DNA of 64,000 nt from Parahaliea mediterranea (GTDB lineage Bacteria > Pseudomonadota > Gammaproteobacteria > Pseudomonadales > Halieaceae): assembly GCF_017255185.1 (NCBI RefSeq), contig NZ_JAFKCZ010000012.1:62001-126000 (forward strand), written 5' to 3'. Shown piece by piece: positions 24,994-34,547 of the stretch. The notes beneath the pieces are model-generated. The model had not been told where the DNA came from, searched no databases, and saw only the letters and a list, made by a program, of their open reading frames with translations. Position numbers and translations under genes: made by a program. The stretch's first letter is position 1. Every line of letters starts with the position of its first letter.

Positions 24994-26439
24994 CTAGCTC
25001 CAGCCACCGCCGAGAGCCCGGTACAGCGCCACCAGCTGTAGCAGGCTCTCGGTTTCCGCCCGGGCGAGCTGGTCCTCGGCCCGGCGCAACTCGCGCTCGG
25101 CATCGAGCACGTCGAGAAAGCCCGTCACGCCCTCCTCATAGCGACGCCTGGCCAGCCGCACCACCCGCGCGCTGGTATCGCTGGCCCGGTCCAGTTCGGC
25201 GCGGGCGTTCAGCGATTCACTGTAGCGCAGCAATGCGGTCTCCACCTCGGCCAGTGCCTGCAATACCACCTGCTCGTAGCGCAGCGCCGCTTCACTGTTG
25301 CGCGCCTCGGCCACCTGGATATCGGCGCGCAGCGCGCCGCCGGCGAACACCGGCCAGTCCAGCCCCACGCCCAGGCCGTAGGTTTCGCTGGCGCTGCCGA
25401 GCCAGTTGTCGCTGTGACTGCTTGCGCGACCCAGTCCGGCGGTCAGGGAGAAACGCGGAAACAGCGCGGCGGTGGCCACGCCAATATCGGCGGTGGCGGC
25501 GGCGAGGGCGCGCTCGGCGGCCATCACATCGGGCCGGCGCTGCAGTACCTCCGACGGCAGGCCCGCGGGAATGCGCCGCGGCGGCAGCGCCGGCGGCGCG
25601 CTGGAGAACAGGCTGTTCGCCACCTCTCCCGGCGTGCGCGCCAATAGCACCGCCAGGCGATTGGCGAGCGCACCCCGCTGGCCGCGCAGTTCCGGCAGTT
25701 GGGCGCGTGTGCGCTGCAGCTGCGCCCGGGCGCGATCGAGATCGAACTCGCTGACCAAGCCGGCGCCCAGCTGCCGTTCCACCAATTCGACGGTGGAGCG
25801 CTGCAGGGCGATGTTGTCGGCGGTGATCGCCAGGCGGCGCTGCAAGCCGCGCAGCTCGAAGTAGGCGGCGGCCACCTCGGCGGACACCATCAACCCGGTG
25901 CCCCGCGCCAGCGCCGCGCTCTGTTCCACCCGGGCGTCGGCGGCCTCGACCTGGCGGCGGGTATGGCCGAAGAGGTCCAGCTCCCAGGCCAGGTCCAGCC
26001 CCATGCGATAGCCGTGTTGATTCAACGACTGCCCCGGGATAAAAGCCACCGGGTCGGGGCCGTTGCCGCTGAAGCGTTGACGACGGGCACCGGCGCCGAG
26101 ATCGGCGGAGGGATAGGCGCCACCCGCGGTGGACGCGCGGATCGCGCGGGCCTGTTGCACGCGCAGTGCCGCCATCCGCAGGTCGTGATTGGCCTCCAGC
26201 GCGCGCTGCACCAGCGCGTCGAGCTGCGGGTCGCCGAAGGCGCGCCACCATTGCGCGTCCTCAAGGTCCGCGGACCGGGCCGCGGCCCCCTGCCACTGCC
26301 CGGGGGCATCGATAGACGGCGGCTGGTACCGCGGCCCGACGGCACAGCCGGCCAACAGCGCGCCCGCCAACAGCGTTGCCGCGCAACGGGAGCCGACTCG
26401 CCGCCTGTCGGCGCCTGGTTTCCTACATGTCCTATTCAC
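24994..26439 (-). CDS. NodT-family outer-membrane efflux lipoprotein
   Basis: A 481-residue outer-membrane factor (TolC-like, NodT subfamily) with a lipobox LLAGC near residue 32, followed by VGPRYQPP and the repeated helical barrel segments. It forms the outer-membrane exit duct of the adjacent HlyD-MFS pump. The start is a GTG two bases beyond the MFS stop; no better ATG exists before the lipobox. It is convergent with the aminotransferase gene. Confidence 0.9.
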   Translation of the reverse strand: MNRTCRKPGADRRRVGSRCAATLLAGALLAGCAVGPRYQPPSIDAPGQWQGAAARSADLEDAQWWRAFGDPQLDALVQRALEANHDLRMAALRVQQARAIRASTAGGAYPSADLGAGARRQRFSGNGPDPVAFIPGQSLNQHGYRMGLDLAWELDLFGHTRRQVEAADARVEQSAALARGTGLMVSAEVAAAYFELRGLQRRLAITADNIALQRSTVELVERQLGAGLVSEFDLDRARAQLQRTRAQLPELRGQRGALANRLAVLLARTPGEVANSLFSSAPPALPPRRIPAGLPSEVLQRRPDVMAAERALAAATADIGVATAALFPRFSLTAGLGRASSHSDNWLGSASETYGLGVGLDWPVFAGGALRADIQVAEARNSEAALRYEQVVLQALAEVETALLRYSESLNARAELDRASDTSARVVRLARRRYEEGVTGFLDVLDAERELRRAEDQLARAETESLLQLVALYRALGGGWS

Positions 26440-26440
26440 C

Positions 26441-28018
26441 TCAGTGAGCTCCTGCGGTTAGCAACTGCCGGGGGCGCTTCAGCAATGGCACCAGTAATAG
26501 CGCCAGGGCAAAACAGAGCCCCATCAGTGTGTGTACGTCATTGAACGTCATCACCAGGGCCTCGCGATGGGCCAGCTGGCGCGCCATTTCCAACACAACC
26601 CCACCCTGCGCCGTGGGGTCGCCGCCCAGCGCCTGGCCGACGCGCTGGCCAAAGGCCTGGTATTCCGGCCGCGCGGGATCGAGCCAATCACCCAGCCTCG
26701 CGAAATGCAGATCGAAGCGGCCGTCCAGCAGGGTATTGATCGCCGCCAGCCCCAGCGCGCCGCCCATGTTGCGCGCCAGGTTGTACAGGCCGCTGGCATT
26801 GCTCAGCTGCTCCGGCGCCAGGGTGGCCAGGGCCACCTTGTTGAGCGTCACAATCATTGTGACCAGGCCCATTCCCCGCAGCGCCTGCGGCCAGAACAAA
26901 GCGTCGCGCGCCGAATCGGCACTGAAGGAACCCGCGCCCAGCAGGCCGATGCCCGCCAGCAGGATGCCGACGAAGAGTACGGCCCGCGTCCCCACCCGCT
27001 CGGCGAGCTTGCCCGCCACCGGAGCGGTGATAAACATGAAGATCCCCATGACGCTCATCACCATGCCAATCTGGTAGGCGTTGAACCCCTGCACCCGCGA
27101 CAGATAGAGGGGCGTGATATACACGCCGCCAAACAGGCCGAGTCCCAGCACGCCGGCTAGCAGGCAACCCAGGGCGAAGTTGCGGTTGGCGAATATCCGC
27201 AAGTCGACAATCGGCCGGTAATAGCTGAAGCAGCGCCACAGGAACAGCGCGCCCGCCAGCAGGCTGATCGCCGACCACAGGGTGATCACCGGCTCGTCGA
27301 ACCAGTCGTCGCGGGGGCCCTCGTCGAGCACGAATTCCAGGCCGCCGAGAAACAGCGCCATCAGCACCAGGCCGAGGCTGTCGAAGCCGCGGGCCAGGGA
27401 GGGATCGCCGCGATCGAAGTCCGGCATCGACGACACCAGCAGGATCACCACCAGGCCCGGCACCACGTTGATCAGGAACAGCCAGTGCCAGGACAGGGAC
27501 TCGGTGATAAAACCGCCGAGGGTGGGGCCCACCGCCGGCGCCAGGGTCACGATCATCCCCACCGCCACGCTCGCCGCCGGCTGGCGCGCGGCGGGAAAGA
27601 CCAGGTAGACCGAAGCGAACACGCAGGGGATCATGCCGCCGCCGATAAAGCCCTGGATCGCGCGCATGACGATCAGTGACTCCAGCGACCAGGCGAAGGC
27701 GCAGGCCAGGCTGGCGAGGGTGAAGCCCGCGGCGGAGAGCACAAACAGGCGCCGGCTGCCCCACATCCGCGCCAGGTAGCCGGACAGGGGGATCATGATC
27801 ACCTCGGCGATCAGGTAGGCGGTCTGGATCCAGCTGATCTCGTCGGGGCTGGCCGCGAGACCGGCCTGGATTTCCGACAGCGAACTGGCGACGATCTGGA
27901 TATCGAGGATGGCCAGGAACATCCCCACCACCATCGCCACCCAGCCCACCAGCAAGGGCGTCGACATGCCGGCGGCGGCTTCAGCGCCGCCAGCGGACGC
28001 GGGTGCGGTCGCGCTCAC
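26441..28018 (-). CDS. DHA2-family MFS drug transporter (EmrB/QacA type)
   Basis: A 525-residue membrane protein with about 14 helices. The antiporter motif C appears as APAVGPTLGGF, and the N-terminal segment LDIQIVASSLSEIQAGL is typical of EmrB. It exports hydrophobic compounds with the HlyD adaptor and NodT channel. The start is GTG, sharing one base with the TAG stop of the adaptor gene, so translation is coupled. Several low-complexity alanine/glycine residues precede the first helix. Confidence 0.92.
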   Translation of the reverse strand: MSATAPASAGGAEAAAGMSTPLLVGWVAMVVGMFLAILDIQIVASSLSEIQAGLAASPDEISWIQTAYLIAEVIMIPLSGYLARMWGSRRLFVLSAAGFTLASLACAFAWSLESLIVMRAIQGFIGGGMIPCVFASVYLVFPAARQPAASVAVGMIVTLAPAVGPTLGGFITESLSWHWLFLINVVPGLVVILLVSSMPDFDRGDPSLARGFDSLGLVLMALFLGGLEFVLDEGPRDDWFDEPVITLWSAISLLAGALFLWRCFSYYRPIVDLRIFANRNFALGCLLAGVLGLGLFGGVYITPLYLSRVQGFNAYQIGMVMSVMGIFMFITAPVAGKLAERVGTRAVLFVGILLAGIGLLGAGSFSADSARDALFWPQALRGMGLVTMIVTLNKVALATLAPEQLSNASGLYNLARNMGGALGLAAINTLLDGRFDLHFARLGDWLDPARPEYQAFGQRVGQALGGDPTAQGGVVLEMARQLAHREALVMTFNDVHTLMGLCFALALLLVPLLKRPRQLLTAGAH

Positions 28019-29097
28019 TACCGGCCGCCGGCCTGGGCGAGCCGCCCGGCGAGCGGGCTTTGCGCCTCCCGCGTATCCACCGAGGCCACGACCGACATGC
28101 CCGGGCGCAGTCGTCCGACCAGCGCGCTATCCGCCGAAATGCGTATGCGCACCGGAATCCTTTGCACGATCTTGGTGAAATTGCCGGTGGCGTTCTCCGG
28201 CGGCAACAGGCTGAAGCGCGAACCCGCGGCGGGTGAAAAACTTTCGACAACCCCCTCCACCTCGGTGCCGCCGTAGGCGTCCACCGCCAGCGTCACGGGC
28301 TGGCCGACAGCGATCCCGGCCAGCTGGGTTTCCTTGAAATTCGCGGTTACGTGCACCGCCCCGAGAGGCACCACGGTCAGTACCTGAACCCCCGGCTGCA
28401 GGTATTGCCCGACCTCCACATGCTTGTTACCCACCACGCCATCCATCGGCGCCTTTATCACGGTGTTGTCGAGGTCGATACGCGCCAGCTCCAGGTTGGC
28501 CCGGGCCTCCGCCAGGGTCGCCTCGATCTCCACGCGCCGCGCCCGCATCACCGCCAGGCGCTGGCGCTCGGCGCCGAGCTTGGCGCGTGTCGCATCGACC
28601 CCCGCCGCGGCCTGGCTCGCCTGGGCAATGGCGCTGTCCAGTTGCTGGCGACTGGCGGCGCGGGCGTCGACGAGGTCCGCGTAGCGCTGGCTGTCGCTGT
28701 TGGCCCGCCGCTGCTCGGCCACGGCGCTGGCCTCGTCCGCCTCCGCCTGGCGAATAAGCGAGTGCTGCAGATCGATCTCGCTCTCCAGGGTGGCCAGGGC
28801 CGCGCGACGGGACGACAACACCGCCGCCGCCCGATCCAGGCGCGCGCGGTAGTCGCCGTCCTCGATGCGCAGCAGCGCCTGGCCGGCCTCCACGGCGGTG
28901 TTTTCCGCCACCAGCACCGCCGCCACATAACCCGCGATCCGCGGCGCGACGACCGACATATCGGCCTCCACGTAGGCATTGTCGGTGGTTTCGATAAAGC
29001 GGCTGAACATCAGCCAGTACACGGCGAAGCCGGCGCCGGCCAGCGCCAGCACGAGCGCCAGCAGCACGAGTTTCAGCCTGGCGGAATCGGTAGTCAT
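28018..29097 (-). CDS. HlyD/EmrA-family membrane-fusion adaptor
   Basis: A 359-residue periplasmic adaptor with a single N-terminal membrane anchor (LVLLALVLALAGAGFAVYWL) and a barrel-sandwich hybrid domain split by a long coiled-coil hairpin (about residues 90-205). The conserved IKAPMDGVVGNKHVEVGQYL follows, as in EmrA. It joins the MFS pump to the outer-membrane factor. It is first in the efflux operon and divergent from the TetR gene, with a palindromic operator just upstream. Confidence 0.92.
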   Translation of the reverse strand: MTTDSARLKLVLLALVLALAGAGFAVYWLMFSRFIETTDNAYVEADMSVVAPRIAGYVAAVLVAENTAVEAGQALLRIEDGDYRARLDRAAAVLSSRRAALATLESEIDLQHSLIRQAEADEASAVAEQRRANSDSQRYADLVDARAASRQQLDSAIAQASQAAAGVDATRAKLGAERQRLAVMRARRVEIEATLAEARANLELARIDLDNTVIKAPMDGVVGNKHVEVGQYLQPGVQVLTVVPLGAVHVTANFKETQLAGIAVGQPVTLAVDAYGGTEVEGVVESFSPAAGSRFSLLPPENATGNFTKIVQRIPVRIRISADSALVGRLRPGMSVVASVDTREAQSPLAGRLAQAGGR

Positions 29098-29124
29098 TGC
29101 ATCGCACTCCCTGTCGGCGACCTT

Positions 29125-29144
29125 TTGGTACCGACTGGTACCAA
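29125..29144. promoter_or_regulatory. Palindromic operator of the efflux operon
   Basis: TTGGTACC-GACT-GGTACCAA is a perfect 8+8 inverted repeat with a four-base spacer. It lies 28 bases upstream of the adaptor start in the divergent region shared with the tetR gene. A second, weaker GGTA-N8-TACC repeat occurs at 29158-29173. Confidence 0.75.
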
Positions 29145-29255
29145 TTGCGCCGAAGATGGTATTGTATAGTACCGTACCTGGTCAAGAACCTTTGTTACCA
29201 TTCACTCATCCCGTCGATGTGCCAACATCCACAAAACGAGAACAGGAGTAACTGC

Positions 29256-29918
29256 ATGCCTAAATCTGCCGGGGCCGCGATCAGTCGCCAGGAAGACATC
29301 ATCGGGGCCCCCACTCGCCGGGGCGCCCAGCGACGCAAGGCCGTGCTGGAGGCCGCGCTGGACCTGTTCCTGCAAGACGGGTTTGCGGCGACTTCACTGG
29401 ACAGGGTCATTGAACGGGCCGGGGGGTCGCGCCGCACGATCTACCAGACTTTCGGCGGCAAGGAGGGCCTGCTGCGCGCCGCGGTTTCCGAGGCCTGCCG
29501 GGACATGTTCGAGTCCCTCCCCAGCCCGGAACAACTCCTGCGGGAATCGCCCGAGCAGGCCCTGCGCCTGGTCGGCGGGCAATTCCTGGAAAGGTTGATC
29601 TCCCCGCGACGCATGGCGCTGCTGCGTCTGGTCATCGCCGAGTCCACGCACTGCCCGGAACTGGGCCGGACTTTCATGGCCTCGGGACCGGAGCGCACCT
29701 ACGACTTGATGCTGCAGTATTTCCGCGCCGCCATCGACGCCGGCCAACTCACGCTTTCGGACCCGGAAATCAGCGCGCGCCAATTCCTGGAGCTGGCCAA
29801 GGGCGACCTGCACTTCCGCGCCCTGTTCCACAACGAGGTGGCGGACAGGGAAACACAACAGCGCTACGTCGAGGCGGCGGTGTCGGCATTCCTGGAGGGG
29901 GCAAGAACGGACTGCTGA
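29256..29918 (+). CDS. TetR-family regulator of the efflux operon
   Basis: A 220-residue TetR-family repressor. The helix-turn-helix covers about residues 30-75 (FLQDGFAATSLDRVIERAGG, then SRRTIYQTFGGKEGLL), with a helical C-terminal ligand domain of AcrR/AefR-like type. The ATG at 29256 has AGGAG seven bases upstream; the longer upstream frame is cysteine-rich and implausible. Its divergent position and the shared operator indicate autoregulation and repression of the HlyD-MFS-NodT genes. Confidence 0.9.
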   Translation: MPKSAGAAISRQEDIIGAPTRRGAQRRKAVLEAALDLFLQDGFAATSLDRVIERAGGSRRTIYQTFGGKEGLLRAAVSEACRDMFESLPSPEQLLRESPEQALRLVGGQFLERLISPRRMALLRLVIAESTHCPELGRTFMASGPERTYDLMLQYFRAAIDAGQLTLSDPEISARQFLELAKGDLHFRALFHNEVADRETQQRYVEAAVSAFLEGARTDC

Positions 29919-29936
29919 CGGACGCCCGCTGTCCTG

Positions 29937-30122
29937 TCAGTGGGCTTTTACCCGTTCCTTGCCGCAGCGACTGCAACGATAGCGAGTCACCAGCTTGCCC
30001 TGCCTGACGTCGAACTGCTTCTCCTTGTCCACCACCCATTTGTGGTGGCCGTGGCGACAGAGGGTACCGCCCTTATTCCTGGACGCCGGGGAAGGTTTGC
30101 GAAAAGGCAGGATATCGGCCAT
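29937..30122 (-). CDS. Small zinc-ribbon protein, conserved hypothetical
   Basis: A 61-residue basic protein (MADILPFRKPS...) with one metal-binding pair near the C-terminus (CSRCG) and a second Cys/His set in CRHGHHKW, suggesting a small zinc ribbon. Short proteins of this kind occur in many gammaproteobacteria with no assigned function. It starts at ATG 30122 and is convergent with the tetR gene. Confidence 0.75.
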   Translation of the reverse strand: MADILPFRKPSPASRNKGGTLCRHGHHKWVVDKEKQFDVRQGKLVTRYRCSRCGKERVKAH

Positions 30123-30184
30123 GGTCCACCCGTCAGGCTATTTGAGTCCAGGGCATTGTAGCAGTGCGGCCGGCCCGGGGATCG

Positions 30185-31465
30185 CTATTGCTCGACCCAG
30201 CGCGCCAATTGCTCGACCGCGTCGGTAACGCGCGCGCAATGCCGCGTCACGAAGGCGTCATCGACGGCTTCCCCGACAGCCGCCTCCAGCGCCCCCGCGC
30301 CGTCAAAGTCAACGATCGCCAGCCGCATTGACAACTCCCCCGGCGGCCGTCCGAAGCACTGGCCGGGCAGCACCGCGACGCCGGTATCCTCCAGCAGCGT
30401 TTGGCAGAGCGCCGCGCCATCGACGATGCCCCGGGCTTCCAGGCGCGGCCGGTGCCGCTCGAAATGGGGAAAGAGGTAAAATCCGCCGGCGGCGCGATTC
30501 ACCGTCGCCCCCGCGGCGGTCAAAGTGCGCCTGGCATGCGAAGACAGCGCGCCGAGTACCCGCCGGCTATGCGCCAGGTAATCGCGCATCTCGGGCCGCT
30601 CCTCCAGCGCGGTAACCGCGGCGTACTGAATCGGCGCGGCGGTGGAGGTAAAGGTCTCGCTGGCGACCGCCGCCATGGCCTTTGCCAGCCAGGACAGGCC
30701 CTCGGGAAAAACCAGGAAGCCCAGGCGCCAGCCGCCGGCGCCACACCACTTGCTGAGGCCGTTGCTGATTATCGTGCCCTCCGGATAGTAGCGGGCCAGG
30801 GATACGTGCTGGTTCGTGTAATGCGTACCGCTGTAGATCTCGTCGGACAGCACCAACACGCGGTATTTGCGCAACACCGCTGTCAGGGCCTGCAATTGCG
30901 CCGCGTCGTAGCAATGTCCGGTGGGATTGCCCGGCGAGTTCAATATCAGTAAGCGGGGGCGATTGGGGTCCCGCGCGCACAATTCCTCCAGCGCGTCGGG
31001 CTCCACCCCCAGGCCCGCTTCCGGCCGCGTTCGCAGCCAGTGGATGTGGCGCCCGATAATACGCGCCTGCGGCGCGTAGGAAACCCAGGACGGCGAGGGG
31101 ATCACCAGGTCGCCGTAGTACACCAGCTGCATCAGGAACATCAGTTCCTTGGTGCCGGGGCCCACCAGGACGTTGTCCGCCGCGTAGTCCAGGCCCTCGG
31201 TGCGCTTGACCCAGGCGACCACCGCCTCGCGCAGGGCCTGCAGGCCCATGACCGGCAGGTAGTCCTTCTGGTGGGCGTTGCGCGCCAGGCTGTCTCGCAC
31301 ATGCTCCGGCACCGGAAACGGCGACTGCCCGAGACCGAGGCGATATACCCGCCGGCCCTGGGCGAGCAACCGCCGGGAGTGTTCGTTGATAGCCAGGGTG
31401 GCCGAATGGCCCATGCCCCGGACATTGAGATTGAGGTAGACCTCGGGGGAGCGCTGTTCAGTCAT
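30185..31465 (-). CDS. Class I/II PLP-dependent aminotransferase
   Basis: A 426-residue fold-type I aminotransferase. The sequence shows LNSPGNPTGHCYD, the cofactor-contacting region VLSDEIYSGTHY and the PLP lysine in SNGLSKWCGAGGWRLG. The C-terminal SMRLAIVDFDG carries the substrate-carboxylate arginine. It belongs with aspartate/aromatic-type enzymes, but the amino donor is unclear. It stands alone between a zinc-ribbon gene and glpK, with 86 noncoding bases upstream. Confidence 0.85.
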   Translation of the reverse strand: MTEQRSPEVYLNLNVRGMGHSATLAINEHSRRLLAQGRRVYRLGLGQSPFPVPEHVRDSLARNAHQKDYLPVMGLQALREAVVAWVKRTEGLDYAADNVLVGPGTKELMFLMQLVYYGDLVIPSPSWVSYAPQARIIGRHIHWLRTRPEAGLGVEPDALEELCARDPNRPRLLILNSPGNPTGHCYDAAQLQALTAVLRKYRVLVLSDEIYSGTHYTNQHVSLARYYPEGTIISNGLSKWCGAGGWRLGFLVFPEGLSWLAKAMAAVASETFTSTAAPIQYAAVTALEERPEMRDYLAHSRRVLGALSSHARRTLTAAGATVNRAAGGFYLFPHFERHRPRLEARGIVDGAALCQTLLEDTGVAVLPGQCFGRPPGELSMRLAIVDFDGAGALEAAVGEAVDDAFVTRHCARVTDAVEQLARWVEQ

Positions 31466-31551
31466 GGCGATGTCGAGTGCGCGAATGAATGCCTGCCAAG
31501 GACTGCAGGAACCCTATGCAGTCTTCGGCTGCCTCAAGGGATTGTAGACGC

Positions 31552-33042
31552 TCAGAGCAAGGTGCGCTCCAGCGCCTTCTGCCAGCTGGCGAAACGCTGG
31601 CGCCGCCGGTGGGGCGTCATTTTCACCCGGAATTCCTGCTCGGCCTCCCAGATCTTGCGGATCTCGCCCACGCCGCTCCACAGGCCCACGCCGAGCCCCG
31701 CCAGGTAGCTGGCGCCGGCCACGGTGGTTTCGATCACCCGCGGCCGGATCAACTTGCGCCCCAGCACGTCCGCCTGGATCTGCATCAGCAGGTCGTTGGC
31801 GGCGGCGCCGCCGTCCACCCGCAGGGGCTTCATGCGCTTGCCGAGGTCGCGTTCCATGGCCATCAGGATATCGGCGTTTTGCAGCGCCATGGCGTCGAGG
31901 GTCGCGCGGGCGATATGCCCGCGCCCGCTGCCGCGGGTCAGGCCGCAGAGCATGCCGCGGGCCTCCGGCGCCCAGTGTGGCGCGCCGAGCCCGGTCAGGG
32001 CCGGTACAAACTCGACACCGCCGTGGTCCTCGACCTGGCGGGCGAGGGTTTCCACCTCGCCGGCGCGCTTGATGATCTGCAACCCGTCACGCAGCCACTG
32101 CACGGCGGCGCCGCAGACAAAGGCGCCGCCCTCGAGGGCGTAGACCGGCTTGCCGGTCTCGCCCAGCTGCCAGGCCAGGGTGGTCAGAAGATTGGAGCGG
32201 GAATACAGCAGCTCGCCGCCGGTGTTCATGACAATAAAGGAGCCGGTGCCGAAAGTGCACTTGGCGTCGCCCGGGGTGAAGCAGGCCTGGCCGAACAGCG
32301 CCGCCTGCTGGTCCCCGGCGATACCGGCGATGGGAATGCCGTCGGGCAGGCCCTTCACGCCCCTGGTGTGCGCGAGCACGCCACTGGAGGGCACGATGCG
32401 CGGGAGAATGTCCGCGGGCACCTCGAACAGCTCCAGCAGTTCGCTGTCCCAGCCCAGGCTGCCCAGGTTCATCAACGAAGTGCGGGAGGCGTTGGAGACA
32501 TCGCTGACGTGGGCCCCGCCGCCACTCAACTGCCACACCAGGTAACTGTCGACGGTACCGCCGAGCACCTTTCCCGCCTTCAGCTTGCGCCCCACCCCGC
32601 GGGTGTTGCGCAGCAGCCAGCGGAACTTGCTGGCGGAAAAATAGGGGTCCAGCAACAAACCGGATTTGCGCCGGACCATTTTTTCATGCCCGGCGGACTT
32701 CAATGCTTCGCAAAAGTCGGTGGTGCGCCGGCACTGCCAGACCACGGCATTGTTGAGGGCCTCGCCAGAATCGCGGTCCCACAGCATGGCGGTCTCGCGC
32801 TGATTGGTGATGCCGATCGCGGCGATATCAGAGGGCCGGCACAGGCGCTTGCGCAGCACCGCGCGGATGCCCTTGCGCACCGACGCCCAGATATCCGCCG
32901 GGCGATGTTCCACCCAGCCCGGCTGCGGGTAATGCTGCGTAAACTCGTGGTTAACGCTGGCCCGCAGCCGGCCACCGGCATCCATCAGGGCGACCGTGCT
33001 ACCGGTCGTACCCTGATCGATGGCGAGGATGAAGTCCCCCAT
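31552..33042 (-). CDS. glpK: Glycerol kinase
   Basis: A 496-residue FGGY-family kinase making glycerol 3-phosphate from glycerol and ATP. It shows the N-terminal phosphate motif AIDQGTTGSTVALMD, the GALEGGAFVCG-like region (here ALEGGAFVCG), GLGAPHWAPEARG and the late GGAAANDLLMQIQAD signature. Its ATG lies one base after the stop of the aldehyde dehydrogenase upstream, a coupled pair. No glpF or glpD is nearby, so glycerol-related aldehyde metabolism by the pair is only an inference. Confidence 0.93.
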   Translation of the reverse strand: MGDFILAIDQGTTGSTVALMDAGGRLRASVNHEFTQHYPQPGWVEHRPADIWASVRKGIRAVLRKRLCRPSDIAAIGITNQRETAMLWDRDSGEALNNAVVWQCRRTTDFCEALKSAGHEKMVRRKSGLLLDPYFSASKFRWLLRNTRGVGRKLKAGKVLGGTVDSYLVWQLSGGGAHVSDVSNASRTSLMNLGSLGWDSELLELFEVPADILPRIVPSSGVLAHTRGVKGLPDGIPIAGIAGDQQAALFGQACFTPGDAKCTFGTGSFIVMNTGGELLYSRSNLLTTLAWQLGETGKPVYALEGGAFVCGAAVQWLRDGLQIIKRAGEVETLARQVEDHGGVEFVPALTGLGAPHWAPEARGMLCGLTRGSGRGHIARATLDAMALQNADILMAMERDLGKRMKPLRVDGGAAANDLLMQIQADVLGRKLIRPRVIETTVAGASYLAGLGVGLWSGVGEIRKIWEAEQEFRVKMTPHRRRQRFASWQKALERTLL

Positions 33043-33043
33043 A

Positions 33044-34471
33044 TCAGGCGGCGTAACCCTCTACCGCCTTGATCTCCAGGAAGTCGGTGAAGCCGTGATG
33101 GCCCCACTCGCGACCGTTGCCGGACTGCTTGTAGCCGCCGAAGGGCACGTTGAAGCCGCCGGAGGCACCGTTGATGTGGACATTGCCGGCGCGGATGCGC
33201 GAGGCTACCTGGCGCGCGTGATCGATATCGCCGCTCTGCACATAGCCCGCCAGACCGTAGGGGGTATCGTTGGCGATACGGATGGCCTCCTCCTCGCTGT
33301 CGTAGGGAATGAGCACCAGCACCGGGCCGAAGATCTCCTCCCGGGCGATGGTCATCTCGTTGTTGACGCCGGAGAATACCGTCGGCTTGACGAAGTAGCC
33401 TTTTTCCAGGCCCTCCGGCCGGCCGGTACCGCCCACCACCAGCTTGGCGCCCTCGTCGATGCCCTTCTGGATCAGGTCCTGGATCTTGTTGAACTGCAAC
33501 TCGGAGACCACCGGGCCCATGGTGGTCTCGTCGCTGGCGGGATTGCCGACCACGACCTTCTCGGTCGCCGCGCGGGCGATGGCTTCGGCCTGCTCCAGCT
33601 TGGCCCGGGGCACCAGCATGCGCGAGGGCGCGTTGCAGGACTGGCCGGTGTTCACGTACATGTGCATGACACCCTGGGTCACCGCTTTCTCCAGGTCGGC
33701 ATCGTCGAGCACGATATTGGGGGACTTACCGCCCAGCTCCTGGGCAACCCGCTTCACCGTGGGCGCCGCGTTCTGGGCCACCAGGGTGCCGGCGCGGGTG
33801 GAACCGGTAAAGGACATCATGTCCACGCCGGGATGCTTGCTCAGCGCGGTGCCGACCCCGGGGCCGTCGCCGTTGACCATGTTGAACACGCCAGCCGGCA
33901 CGCCGGCCTCTTCAATGATCTGGGTCCAGACATAGGCGGACAGCGGCGCCACTTCGCTCGGTTTCAGGATCATCGTGCAACCCACCGCCAGCGCGGGGGC
34001 CACCTTGCAGCCGATCTGGTTCACCGGCCAGTTCCAGGGGGTGATCAGGCCGCACACGCCGATGGGCTCCTTGAACACGCGATGCTGGCCGAGGTCCTCC
34101 TCGAACTCGAAGTTCTTGAGCACCCGGGCCGCCTCTTTCAGGTGGCCCAGCCCGGTGCCGGCCTGGGCGGTTACCGCGAGGGATTTGGGCGCGCCCATCT
34201 CCTCGCTGATCGCCGCGGCGATGTCATTGAAACGCTTCTGGTACACCGCGACGCAGGCCTCCAGCAGTTCCACCCGCTGCTGGCGCGGGCTGTAGCCGTA
34301 ACTTTCAAAGGCCCTGCGGGCCGCGGCCACGGCCTTGTCAACATCCGCCTCGGAGCCGATGCTGATCACCGCGCAGGTCTCTTCCGTCGCCGGGTTGATC
34401 ACTTCGAGGGTCTTCGGGGTAACCGGATCGACCCACTGGCCATCGATGTAAAACTGCGTGTACTGGTGCAT
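33044..34471 (-). CDS. NAD-dependent aldehyde dehydrogenase
   Basis: A 475-residue aldehyde dehydrogenase. It has LITPWNWPVNQIG, the general-base glutamate in QELGGKSPN and the catalytic cysteine in NTGQSCNAPSR, with normal length. The ATG at 34471 (MHQYTQFYIDGQWV) has GGAG nine bases upstream, whereas the frame extends 15 codons further without a ribosome site. Co-transcription with glpK suggests a role for a three-carbon or related aldehyde, but substrate specificity cannot be read from sequence. Confidence 0.9.
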   Translation of the reverse strand: MHQYTQFYIDGQWVDPVTPKTLEVINPATEETCAVISIGSEADVDKAVAAARRAFESYGYSPRQQRVELLEACVAVYQKRFNDIAAAISEEMGAPKSLAVTAQAGTGLGHLKEAARVLKNFEFEEDLGQHRVFKEPIGVCGLITPWNWPVNQIGCKVAPALAVGCTMILKPSEVAPLSAYVWTQIIEEAGVPAGVFNMVNGDGPGVGTALSKHPGVDMMSFTGSTRAGTLVAQNAAPTVKRVAQELGGKSPNIVLDDADLEKAVTQGVMHMYVNTGQSCNAPSRMLVPRAKLEQAEAIARAATEKVVVGNPASDETTMGPVVSELQFNKIQDLIQKGIDEGAKLVVGGTGRPEGLEKGYFVKPTVFSGVNNEMTIAREEIFGPVLVLIPYDSEEEAIRIANDTPYGLAGYVQSGDIDHARQVASRIRAGNVHINGASGGFNVPFGGYKQSGNGREWGHHGFTDFLEIKAVEGYAA

Positions 34472-34547
34472 GCTGAATTCTCCGTGTACTGGAATGAAAG
34501 GCGGTAAGTGTAGCACCCAATAGATGTGTGAGTACCACCCCTTGGGG

